Assembly: GCA_946885925.1 (NCBI GenBank)
Contig: CAMPHP010000119.1
Coordinates: 1-7,770, forward strand
Length of the DNA stretch: 7,770 nt
Origin: an uncultured Litorilinea sp.
GTDB lineage: Bacteria > Chloroflexota > Anaerolineae > Caldilineales > Caldilineaceae
Reading direction: 5' to 3'
Shown: piece by piece, positions 1 to 5,851 of the stretch
Layout: every line of letters starts with the position of its first letter
Position numbering within the stretch: the stretch's first letter is position 1
The notes under the pieces: model-generated
The model's input: the letters and a program-made list of their open reading frames with translations, nothing else
Told to the model about the DNA's origin: nothing
Database searches by the model: none
Program-made: the position numbers and the translations under genes

Positions 1-84
1 GGCTTTGGCGTGACAGTCTCCGTCGGGACTGACGTATTGGTTGGCTTCGGCGTGACAGTCTCGGTTGGCATGGATGTATTTGGC
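1..84 (-). repeat. Two 42-bp direct repeats coding a 14-residue Thr/Pro repeat
   Basis: Copies begin at about 1 and 43. Both contain GGCGTGACAGTCTC, and they encode NTS(M/V)PTETVTPKPT in the tail of the membrane protein. The array reaches the window edge, so more copies may lie beyond it. Confidence 0.7.
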
Positions 85-1805
85 GGTAGCGGCACATCCG
101 TGAGGGTTGGGGTCGGTGTTGGCGTAGACAAGTCCGTAGGCATTGACGGGCTGGTGAGCGTGGGTATTGAGTTCGACAAAGGGGTTGCCGAAGCGGTAGC
201 AGTTTCTTGCTCCGTGGCCGTGATGGTTGGCGTCACTGTATCGGTGGACGTGACGGTGGGAAGTACGACCTGTGTAGACGTTGCCAACGGTAAAGCTGGT
301 TCTTCCACTGTAGGCGTGCTTGTCGGCTCAAGCGTATTGCTGGGCGTAACCGTGGGGAGTAAGATACTCGCCGGGGTTGCCGAAGGGGGAGCAGGCTCTT
401 GCTCTTGACCCCTGGGTGTCACTGTTGGCGCGGGTGTATTGGTGAGCATCGGGGTCGGTGTGTCCGTCGCAGGGAGCACCGGAGCATACGATTCAGTTGC
501 GTCTAGGAATTGTGTGGGCAGCGTCGTCGCAGTTCCTGTTGCTGTTGGCTGCACTGTAGGCACTGAAGCCGCGGGACTTGTGTTTGTGGGTAAAGTAGAT
601 ACGTCGGCATTGCGTGAGACCTCACCTATGCTACCTATGATGCCCTGTGTCGCGGGTGGCGTACCGGGCGTTGTCGCAGTGGATGGGGGCGAAATCTGCG
701 GCTCCTGCTCGTCAATTGTGGCGAGAGAGGCCATCGTGGGGGTAGACGATGGCGTCGTGTTGGGCACGATCAGTGCGGCAGCAATTGGCGTCCCACTAGG
801 CATTCCTGGTGGAACGGGTGTGACCGGCGGAGTCTGTGTGAAGGTATTCATCACACTAGGCAGTAACGCAATTACTTGCCCTTTCTCCGCCTGGGTCTGC
901 GCCACCTGTGCCTGCTGTTCCAACAGCGCAGACTCCACAATTGCCAAGGGTTCAGCCAAGACGGCAGCTACTGTGCTGCTCTGACCTGTATTTTCGCGGT
1001 GGGCCTGTAGCCGCTCGGACCACTCTGCCAGCACTTCGCCACGTTCTTCTGACGGTAATGCCACTGCCGCCGCGAGGGCGTCGTGGGCTTCTGCTTGCAC
1101 CTCCGCTACCAACGCCGGGTCTGGTGCGCGACCGGTAGCCTCCAGCGCCACCACTTCCTCCACCCGGCGGTCAACTTGATCCATGTGCCATGTGACGCGT
1201 TCACCCACTGTGATCATCAAAGCGCCTTGCAATGCTTCACTACCGCGCTTTACAGGATAGAGCGAATCGCCCGGCAGACTGTGCTCGGTGGTGCGTAGCA
1301 CGAGCGAGGCAACCAGCACCAAACAGGCTGCTGCCGCCAGCATTGCCATATTCGGCCAGTAGGTGGGTTTGAGAATTTGTGGTACGGGCTTAGGGGTGTA
1401 TTGGCGCTCCGGCAACAGGGAGAATTGTGAGCCTGTAGAACCATTTGAGCCATGATAGCCATTTGAGCCGTTATAGCCATTTGAACCATGATAGCCGTTG
1501 GTGCCGTTATACCCATTCGCGCCATGATAGCCATTGCCATTCGTATGGACCGCGGGAGAGGATGCTGGGAGTGGGGCTATCTCCGCCCGCTGCTTGAGTG
1601 CAGCCTGCCGTACAATCTCACGCCCACGCATGAGTGCAGTGGGAGACATCCTTGTCTGGGGCAGGTTCTGTTGCAACTGGGCCACAATGCGCAACAACGG
1701 TTCTAGATTGTCCGCATGTTCTGGATATGAAGCCAGACAGGATTCAATGCTTTCCCCGCGTTCGAGGGCTTCGATGCAGGAGGTCAGGGTGGCTTTGAAG
1801 GTCAT
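1..1805 (-). CDS. Sigma-factor-linked single-pass membrane protein with Thr/Pro-rich tail (partial, 3' end missing)
   Basis: The frame is open from ATG at 1805 to the window edge (601 codons, no stop), so the C-terminus is missing. The start follows a GAGG ribosome site by 5 bases and lies 7 bases after the sigma-factor stop, suggesting translational coupling. Residues 1-70 are a helical Leu/Glu-rich domain (around C10, CLASYPEH, LEPLLR). Residues 89-122 are an Asn-Gly-Tyr/His repeat linker. Residues 152-170 are one hydrophobic membrane segment. Then comes LPGDSLYPVKR (177-187) and a helical stretch to about 315, the layout I associate with DUF5667-type proteins encoded next to ECF sigma factors in Chloroflexota. 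From about 322 on, the chain is Thr/Pro/Ser-rich with internal repeats, probably an extended extracytoplasmic stalk. No zinc-binding HxxxCxxC anti-sigma motif is visible. An anti-sigma or sensor role is inferred from context, not demonstrated. Confidence 0.85.
   Translation of the reverse strand, partial: MTFKATLTSCIEALERGESIESCLASYPEHADNLEPLLRIVAQLQQNLPQTRMSPTALMRGREIVRQAALKQRAEIAPLPASSPAVHTNGNGYHGANGYNGTNGYHGSNGYNGSNGYHGSNGSTGSQFSLLPERQYTPKPVPQILKPTYWPNMAMLAAAACLVLVASLVLRTTEHSLPGDSLYPVKRGSEALQGALMITVGERVTWHMDQVDRRVEEVVALEATGRAPDPALVAEVQAEAHDALAAAVALPSEERGEVLAEWSERLQAHRENTGQSSTVAAVLAEPLAIVESALLEQQAQVAQTQAEKGQVIALLPSVMNTFTQTPPVTPVPPGMPSGTPIAAALIVPNTTPSSTPTMASLATIDEQEPQISPPSTATTPGTPPATQGIIGSIGEVSRNADVSTLPTNTSPAASVPTVQPTATGTATTLPTQFLDATESYAPVLPATDTPTPMLTNTPAPTVTPRGQEQEPAPPSATPASILLPTVTPSNTLEPTSTPTVEEPALPLATSTQVVLPTVTSTDTVTPTITATEQETATASATPLSNSIPTLTSPSMPTDLSTPTPTPTLTDVPLPPNTSMPTETVTPKPTNTSVPTETVTPK
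1441..1530 (-). repeat. Five 18-bp tandem units coding an Asn-Gly-Tyr-rich linker
   Basis: Units start at 1441, 1459, 1477, 1495 and 1513. The plus-strand pattern is CCATTTGAGCCATGATAG, alternating with a variant ending CCGTTATAG. On the coding strand each gives NGY(H/N)G plus S, T or A. The length keeps frame, so copy number can change without breaking the gene. The linker lies on the N-terminal side of the membrane segment. Confidence 0.85.
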
Positions 1806-1812
1806 GTCGGCC

Positions 1813-2391
1813 TCATGGTCTAAGATAACGACGCAGACTTTCAAGTGCTCGGTGTTGCAGTGCTTTTACAGCAGATTCGGTTCTTTGCATAACTTGGGCT
1901 GTTTCACCAATGCTTAACTCCTCGGCAAATCGTAAGACAATTACTTCTCGCTGTGGGTCTGGCAAGTTTTGTAATTGCTGCAGGACTTGCTCAAAGTCTA
2001 GTCTCTCCTCAACTGCGTAGATAGAGACATTGACTGGAATGTGTGCTGCATGTTCTAGCGCAACCTGTTGCGATCGCTTGTGTGCACGCAACACGTCTAC
2101 CATCTTGTTGTGCGCCATTCGGAAAAGCCAGGCCCAAAAGATAGGGACATTATCTTTGGGTGAAAGCCGGTATAGCTTGATCTTTTCGATCATACGGACA
2201 AACACTTGCGCCGTGATTTCTTCGGCTAACTCGGTGTCTGCTAGGCGCGCCAATAGATAGCGGTAGACGCGGTCGGCAAAGAGCAAATAGATCCCATCGA
2301 AGGCGTCGGGGTCGGAATCACGTTGTGCCCGTTTAATCAATTCTACGAGGGTGTCTTCATCAATGAAACCACCGCCGAGGATCCCATCCAT
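1813..2391 (-). CDS. ECF-like RNA polymerase sigma factor (sigma-70 family)
   Basis: This 192-residue protein has the two-domain layout of ECF sigma factors. Region 2 (about 30-103) includes FDGIYLLFADRVYRYLLARL and WAWLFRMAHNKMVDVLRAHKR, the helices that bind core polymerase and the -10 element. Region 4 (about 133-187) has LPDPQREVIVLRFAEELSIGETAQ followed by RTESAVKALQHRALESLRR, a helix-turn-helix for the -35 element. The length is normal for the group. The ATG at 2391 has no strong ribosome site, but an in-frame stop lies a few codons upstream and no better start was seen. The stop is 7 bases before the membrane-protein ATG, so both are probably co-transcribed. The target regulon cannot be read from this window. 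Confidence 0.92.
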   Translation of the reverse strand: MDGILGGGFIDEDTLVELIKRAQRDSDPDAFDGIYLLFADRVYRYLLARLADTELAEEITAQVFVRMIEKIKLYRLSPKDNVPIFWAWLFRMAHNKMVDVLRAHKRSQQVALEHAAHIPVNVSIYAVEERLDFEQVLQQLQNLPDPQREVIVLRFAEELSIGETAQVMQRTESAVKALQHRALESLRRYLRP

Positions 2392-2510
2392 TCGTTGGTG
2401 TCCATGTCATGAACAACGTCTCATGAGCGTAGTGCCATGAGCAAAATACCAGTGGCACAAGGCATGCCTAGGACTGCGCGCTGGGCTATTCCTGGAATGG
2501 CTGACTACCC

Positions 2511-2538
2511 ATTATACCGCAGTCTGTCTTGACACAAA
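2511..2538 (-). promoter_or_regulatory. Candidate promoter of the sigma/membrane-protein unit
   Basis: The minus strand carries a perfect TATAAT (2516 to 2511). A weak -35 match, TTTGTG (2538 to 2533), lies 16 bases upstream. Transcription would begin near 2504 and give a leader of about 113 bases. The palindrome ATTCCTGGAAT at 2488-2498 would then sit just downstream of the start, a position suited to a repressor. The -35 is poor, so the call rests mainly on the -10. Confidence 0.4.
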
Positions 2539-2565
2539 TCAAAAGTATGAGTCAGAACTCGTATG

Positions 2566-2611
2566 AATCAGAGATACTGCAAATCAGAGATACTGCAAGC
2601 TAGAGATATGC
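2566..2611. repeat. 16-bp tandem repeat, two exact copies plus one degenerate
   Basis: AATCAGAGATACTGCA occurs at 2566-2581 and 2582-2597. It is followed by a decayed third copy containing TAGAGATATGC. The repeat lies about 50 bases upstream of the proposed sigma-promoter -10 as read on the minus strand. Function is unknown; it could be a short binding-site array or slippage product. Confidence 0.6.
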
Positions 2612-2696
2612 GGAGAACGATGCCACGTATCTTTTTGGTCTATGTACTGGTCGCTGCGGCTCAATCGTACCATCATCTGCGTTGTAAGACAACCAG

Positions 2697-2730
2697 TAAT
2701 TTTCGCGCTGCCATCTACGCGCGAAAATTA
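2697..2730. repeat. Perfect 12-bp inverted repeat
   Basis: TAATTTTCGCGC (2697-2708) is exactly mirrored by GCGCGAAAATTA (2719-2730) around a 10-base spacer. Each arm has an A/T-rich outer end and a CGCGC inner end. It could be a bidirectional terminator-like hairpin or an operator; neither strand has a clean T-run after the stem beyond the arm's own TTTT. Confidence 0.6.
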
Positions 2731-2810
2731 GCGGCGAGAAAGTAGGCGTGTCACCTAACAGGGGGATGTTGCAGAGAGGTTGTTAAAGAGAGATGATTGC
2801 AAACAGAGTC

Positions 2811-2850
2811 ATGGGCGCAAACAAGTTGCTTTTGCCTTGTCTGCGCCCAT
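2811..2850 (-). terminator. Long hairpin after receiver A, possible terminator
   Basis: The arms at 2811-2825 and 2836-2850 pair at 14 of 15 positions (ATGGGCGCA against TGCGCCCAT) around a 10-base loop. The hairpin starts 26 bases after the stop of receiver A. The minus-strand sequence after the stem contains only a short CTGTTT run, so intrinsic termination is plausible but not classic. Confidence 0.5.
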
Positions 2851-2875
2851 CTAAGCAAAGCCTTACGCAAGGTCG

Positions 2876-3337
2876 CTAGATACGACGGATGATACTTCCT
2901 GAGCTAGAAGCGCCTGGGTTTGAAGAGGTTGACAGCGGGTATGCGCTCAACTTACTGTGCACGCCGCGGACTGTCTCTAGGCGCTTATGCCACATTTTTA
3001 TTTTTGCCCATAGCAACTGCCCGCCTATGGGTTTGACAATACATTCATCGGCTCCAGCTGCATATCCGGCAAGCAGAGGCGACTCATCATCGTTCTTAAG
3101 CACCAATAGGATTGCCCCATTGTAAAGCGGGCGAAGCATATAGCAAAGCCCCAGATTGCCTTCTTGGGAATCTGTGTCAACAACAATGATATCGTGTCCG
3201 TCTGCCACTTCTGGCGACGTTAAAACTTGCCAAGTGGATGCGCTGTTTGCCTGAATCTCCAAACGCTGCATGGTTGCGCCCCATTCTGCAACGTTCGCAT
3301 CTTCATCGCTGATAACAAGCACTCGAAAATTCTTCAT
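2876..3337 (-). CDS. Stand-alone response-regulator receiver-domain protein (receiver A)
   Basis: The product is 153 residues and almost all one CheY-like receiver fold. The N-terminal strand VLVISDED carries the acidic pocket (D11, E12, D13). The strand DIIVVD ends in the phosphoacceptor Asp54. GYAAGADECIVKP carries the conserved Lys102 and the following Pro. The usual switch Thr/Ser is Leu80 (AILLVLKND), a notable departure. After about residue 125 there is a Ser-rich tail and no DNA-binding or enzymatic output domain, so it may act by protein contact. I chose ATG 3337 because GGAG lies 6 bases upstream; an upstream in-frame ATG at 3406 adds 23 residues without receiver features. It is divergent from, and related to, receiver B. 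No histidine kinase is in the window. Confidence 0.82.
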   Translation of the reverse strand: MKNFRVLVISDEDANVAEWGATMQRLEIQANSASTWQVLTSPEVADGHDIIVVDTDSQEGNLGLCYMLRPLYNGAILLVLKNDDESPLLAGYAAGADECIVKPIGGQLLWAKIKMWHKRLETVRGVHSKLSAYPLSTSSNPGASSSGSIIRRI

Positions 3338-3758
3338 AGAATACTCCACACTACGTTCATCCTGAGGATAACGAGTTTGATAGAGTAAAAAGTCAACGTT
3401 AGGCATTGTCTGTCGGGTTTAGCACTATCAAGACAAATGTCTGGAAATCGTACATATACCGTAGGGCAAATCTAGTAGAAATGTAGTAGGGATGTGATCT
3501 GAAAAATGTCTGATATAGCTACGTCAATTGTCGTATAGAGTATATACGCTTGAACCTCTACAATAGACGCGCTCCAATTAAAAATTGATATAGGCGTTTC
3601 AATTTTCGCAAAGTGTACAGTTTGATGGCCGTAGTACTGTACATAACGAAAGAATGTGAGGCGCGGATGTGCATAGCAAGCCGATTTCTGCTGCTCTATC
3701 TGCCGCTCTTCTGCCGTCCACTTTTCTGTCTGCTACTAGGGAAAGCGAGTTGCAAAAA
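3338..3758. other. Shared upstream region of the two divergent receiver genes
   Basis: These 421 bases are A/T-rich and separate the chosen starts of the two receiver genes, so promoters for both should lie here. I see no confident -35/-10 pair. Visible structure includes CAATTAAAAATTG (3575-3587), the inverted repeat at 3614-3643, and a short direct repeat AAATGTCTG near 3435 and 3503. Confidence 0.55.
3614..3643. promoter_or_regulatory. Inverted repeat TGTACAGT/ACTGTACA, candidate operator
   Basis: TGTACAGT (3614-3621) is exactly mirrored by ACTGTACA (3636-3643). The half-sites are offset by 22 bp, about two helical turns, which suits a dimeric regulator. The site lies between the divergent receiver genes, about 115 bases upstream of the chosen receiver B start. 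The binding protein is unknown. Confidence 0.5.
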
Positions 3759-4181
3759 ATGAACATACATCAAGTGCTGTTTCTGAGTGACCACTGTGAC
3801 GCGACCGCGTCCTGGCTAGCAGGTCTGCATCGCCTACAGAAGGCTTATTCGATCACAATCACTCATCGGCAGACGATATCGTCCTATGTGGCTGCTAGTT
3901 TTGACATTATCATCATTGAGGCGGAAATCAGTACAATGAGCGAAGTTTTAGGGACTTGTCTTCGTCTCCGCGCCTTTACAAACACCCCAATTCTCGTTGT
4001 CTCTTCGATAGAGGATGAGGAATATGCCTTGGAAGTGTATGAGGTAGGGGCCAACGAATACATCGTCAAGCCTGTTAGCATCGAGATTGTACACGCTAAA
4101 TTAGAGGCTTGGCGTCGTTGGATTGTGCCAGCGAAGAAGCAGGTCTTGCTTCCTGCACATGATGTTGTAAAGGTGATATAG
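3759..4181 (+). CDS. Degenerate stand-alone receiver-domain protein (receiver B)
   Basis: The 140-residue product aligns along its length with receiver A: VLFLSD against VLVISD, LRxxxNxxIL against LRPLYNGAIL, and GANEYIVKP against GADECIVKP. It is a receiver domain alone, with no output domain. The phosphoacceptor position is Glu54 (FDIIIIEAE) in place of Asp, which often mimics or bypasses phosphorylation. Ser82 (VVSS) and Lys104 are kept. The acidic pocket is reduced to D11 and possibly D14. I prefer ATG 3759, where the receiver fold begins; the ribosome site (GCGAG) is weak. A GTG at 3669 with GAGG 7 bases upstream would add 30 residues, partly hydrophobic, and cannot be excluded. It is probably a pseudo-receiver acting by protein contact. 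Confidence 0.78.
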   Translation: MNIHQVLFLSDHCDATASWLAGLHRLQKAYSITITHRQTISSYVAASFDIIIIEAEISTMSEVLGTCLRLRAFTNTPILVVSSIEDEEYALEVYEVGANEYIVKPVSIEIVHAKLEAWRRWIVPAKKQVLLPAHDVVKVI

Positions 4182-4199
4182 ATGTAAAGGTAATATAGA
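4166..4199. repeat. 17-bp tandem duplication across the receiver B stop codon
   Basis: TGTAAAGGTGATATAGA (4166-4182) is followed at once by TGTAAAGGTAATATAGA (4183-4199), with one mismatch. The first copy contains the TAG stop at 4179-4181. This looks like a recent slippage duplication. Confidence 0.75.
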
Positions 4200-4325
4200 A
4201 TCAAGGCGACCTTTCCACGGGCTGTGCTTGCCCAACTCATCGCTGCCAAGAGGCATCCTTCTTTTTCGCGCATCCCAAAACCTTCACTGCTTCCCCAGGC
4301 TAGACATTGCCCATCTCCCAAGGCA

Positions 4326-4344
4326 AGGTGATCAGGTCACCTGA
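4326..4344. promoter_or_regulatory. Overlapping palindromes upstream of the lactonase gene
   Basis: TCAGGTCACCTGA (4332-4344) is a perfect 13-base palindrome around one C. It overlaps AGGTGA-TCAGG-TCACCT (4326-4342). It lies about 110 bases before the lactonase start, a reasonable operator position. No promoter hexamers could be assigned with confidence in 4182-4455, which otherwise holds nothing I recognise. Confidence 0.4.
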
Positions 4345-4455
4345 ACGGACGCTATGCCATTTGTCCGATCCCATCGTGAGCAATCAGTCAGTGTGCTGCT
4401 TGTAGTTAAAGGATTAAAGGCGAAAATTTGTCTATCTACTAAGGGAGAATCAGCC

Positions 4456-5541
4456 ATGAACCAAGCAGAATCCACAGGGCAACAGCAGAATGGGATGTTC
4501 TCGCGGCGTACCTTGTTCAAAGCAGCGGCTGCTGCGGCGGGAGCCGCTACGTTTGCACAGTCGGCGTTTGCACAGTCGACCGTTGCTCGCGACTATGGCC
4601 CGGATGCGCCACCTTCAATTTATCCGGAACCAGATGTGATTGTGCATAACCCTGAGCGCTTTACTGCCAAGATCGGCAATACTCCCATTCTGCGCCTGTA
4701 CACAGGAACATTATGGGCAGAGGGACCAGCCTGGAATGGGGTGGGGCGCTACTTGGTTTGGAGTGACATCCCGAATAACGTGCAGATGCGCTGGTTGGAT
4801 GATGACGGGCACGTAAGCGTCTTTCGCGATCCATCGGGCAACAGCAATGGTAATACATTTGATTGGGAAGGGCGTCAGATTTCCTGCGAGCATTCGGGAC
4901 GGCGCGTGGTACGCTATGAGCATGATGGCAGTGTGACGGTGTTAGCGGATAGTTATGATGGCAAACCGTTGAACTCTCCGAACGATGTTGTTGTCCATCC
5001 AAATGGAAGCATCTGGTTTACCGATCCGCCCTATGGAATCATGGGGAATTACGAAGGCAATAAAGCTGAGATTGAATTGAAAGAGGCGGTCTATCGTATT
5101 GATCCCACCACTGGTGTCGTGGAGATAGTAACGGATGAGATTGACAAGCCAAATGGTCTCTGTTTTTCACACGACTACAACCGGCTTTTCGTTGTAGACA
5201 CAGGGCCAGGCGATATCAAAGTGTGGGATGTTGTGGACGAGGCGACGTTGGAGAATGGGGAGGTATTCAGTGACATGACTTTTGACGAACTCCATGTCGG
5301 ACCCGATAGTGTGCGCGCCGATATTGATGGCAACATCTGGGCCACTGGTGCATGGGTCGGTGATGAAGGGAATGGCGTCCATGTCTTTGCACCTGATGCC
5401 GAGCGCATCGGCCAGATTAAACTGCCGGAGACTACCTCGAATCTTTGCTTTGGCGGTCCAAAGCGCAACCGGCTCTTTATGACGGCGAGCCAGTCGCTTT
5501 ACGCAGTCTATGTCAATACGCAGGGGGCGCATATTACCTAA
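4456..5541 (+). CDS. Tat-exported SMP-30/gluconolactonase-like hydrolase
   Basis: The protein is 361 residues from ATG 4456, with GGGAG 8 bases upstream. An in-frame ATG at 4354 would bury the signal peptide and is disfavoured. Residues 16-22 are SRRTLFK, a twin-arginine motif, followed by an Ala-rich core and a likely AFA/Q cleavage at 39/40, so the enzyme should fold in the cytoplasm and be exported. The mature part is a six-bladed propeller of the SMP-30/gluconolactonase/LRE type. Candidate metal and catalytic residues sit in family motifs: Glu89 (WAEGPAW), Asn176 (NSPNDVVVHPNG), Asn233 (KPNGLCFS) and Asp284 (VGPDSVRADIDGNIW). Family members hydrolyse sugar-acid lactones or related esters with a divalent metal. 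The substrate here is unknown and no sugar pathway gene is adjacent. It appears to be a single-gene unit. Confidence 0.9.
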   Translation: MNQAESTGQQQNGMFSRRTLFKAAAAAAGAATFAQSAFAQSTVARDYGPDAPPSIYPEPDVIVHNPERFTAKIGNTPILRLYTGTLWAEGPAWNGVGRYLVWSDIPNNVQMRWLDDDGHVSVFRDPSGNSNGNTFDWEGRQISCEHSGRRVVRYEHDGSVTVLADSYDGKPLNSPNDVVVHPNGSIWFTDPPYGIMGNYEGNKAEIELKEAVYRIDPTTGVVEIVTDEIDKPNGLCFSHDYNRLFVVDTGPGDIKVWDVVDEATLENGEVFSDMTFDELHVGPDSVRADIDGNIWATGAWVGDEGNGVHVFAPDAERIGQIKLPETTSNLCFGGPKRNRLFMTASQSLYAVYVNTQGAHIT

Positions 5542-5542
5542 G

Positions 5543-5579
5543 CGGAGTTGGTGTCAGATCATGAGATATGCCAACTCCG
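5543..5579 (+). terminator. Hairpin after the lactonase gene, weak terminator candidate
   Basis: CGGAGTTGG (5543-5551) pairs perfectly with CCAACTCCG (5571-5579) around a 19-base loop, starting 2 bases after the stop codon. No T-run follows directly. A second small stem GGGA/TCCC (5617-5632) is followed by TTTTT at 5633-5637 and might end transcription instead. Confidence 0.4.
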
Positions 5580-5647
5580 TGCACAAGTGTGTTAATAGAT
5601 TGTAAGTTTCTTTCACGGGATCGCATATTCCCTTTTTGAATAAGTAG

Positions 5648-5656
5648 TGTTATAAT
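5648..5656 (+). promoter_or_regulatory. Extended -10 promoter element upstream of the composite stem-loop
   Basis: TGTTATAAT combines a TG at 5648-5649 with a consensus TATAAT at 5651-5656, an extended -10 element that can work with little or no -35. No good -35 is present at the usual distance. Initiation would fall near 5663, inside the first bases of the stem-loop. Confidence 0.45.
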
Positions 5657-5659
5657 TGA

Positions 5660-5729
5660 ATTACGGGGCTAAGCCGTATCGGGGGAACATCCAAGTCGCA
5701 AGATTTGGGTGTAGGCTTAGCCCCGTAAT
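5660..5729 (+). ncRNA. Candidate structured RNA: composite stem-loop with GNRA tetraloop
   Basis: An outer stem of 16 perfect base pairs joins 5660-5675 with 5714-5729 (core GGGGCTAAGCC/GGCTTAGCCCC). Inside it an 11-base-pair stem joins 5687-5697 with 5702-5712, closed by GCAA, a GNRA tetraloop. Two inner pairs are G-U on the plus strand and would be A-C mismatches on the minus strand, so the plus strand is the likely RNA. The 5' side carries an unpaired 11-base stretch (5676-5686) including GGGGG. An alternative stem TACGG/CCGTA (5662-5666 with 5674-5678) competes with the outer stem. I do not recognise a known RNA family. It could also be a mobile repeat or an elaborate terminator. Confidence 0.4.
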
Positions 5730-5829
5730 CTATTGGCGGCATTTTTGGAAGAAGCGTATTTCCTCTCCATTCTTTCCAAAGCAATTCCAGCAACACAAAA
5801 ACGCTCAACAAAAGCAAACTAAACAATAA

Positions 5830-5851
5830 GGGCAGAGCCGAAGCTCTGCCC
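5830..5851 (-). terminator. UUCG-loop intrinsic terminator of the RRM gene
   Basis: On the minus strand GGGCAGAGC and GCTCTGCCC form a perfect 9-bp stem closed by a C(UUCG)G tetraloop. A T-rich tract (TTATTGTTTAGTTTG) follows. It begins 60 bases after the RRM stop codon. Confidence 0.8.

Larger units (their letters stand above)
2392..2875. other. Intergenic region between the sigma factor and receiver A
   Basis: No convincing gene lies in these 484 bases. They hold a candidate sigma promoter, a palindrome ATTCCTGGAAT (2488-2498), a 16-bp tandem repeat, a perfect 12-bp inverted repeat and a terminator-like hairpin. The flanking genes are both on the minus strand, so the right part is the 3' region of receiver A and the left part is the leader of the sigma gene. 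Confidence 0.6.

Noticed and set aside
10..984. Val/Gly-rich plus-strand frames at the left end
   Set aside because: They are antisense shadows of the Thr/Pro-rich tail: ACN/CCN codons read in reverse give Val/Gly. The minus-strand frame is continuous with a good start and known architecture.
1250..1540. Minus-strand frame with Met-Ala-Ile repeats
   Set aside because: It is the 18-bp repeat array read in the wrong frame. The overlapping frame from 1805 is continuous and has a recognisable layout.
2529..2534. TTGACA as a plus-strand -35 box
   Set aside because: No acceptable -10 lies 15-19 bases downstream, and there is no plus-strand gene to serve.
2563..2745. 60-residue plus-strand frame
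   Set aside because: No ribosome site or family similarity is visible, and it starts inside the 16-bp tandem repeat and ends over the 12-bp inverted repeat.
4354..4455. N-terminal extension of the lactonase
   Set aside because: It would place 34 residues before the real N-terminus and bury the twin-arginine signal. ATG 4456 has a good ribosome site.
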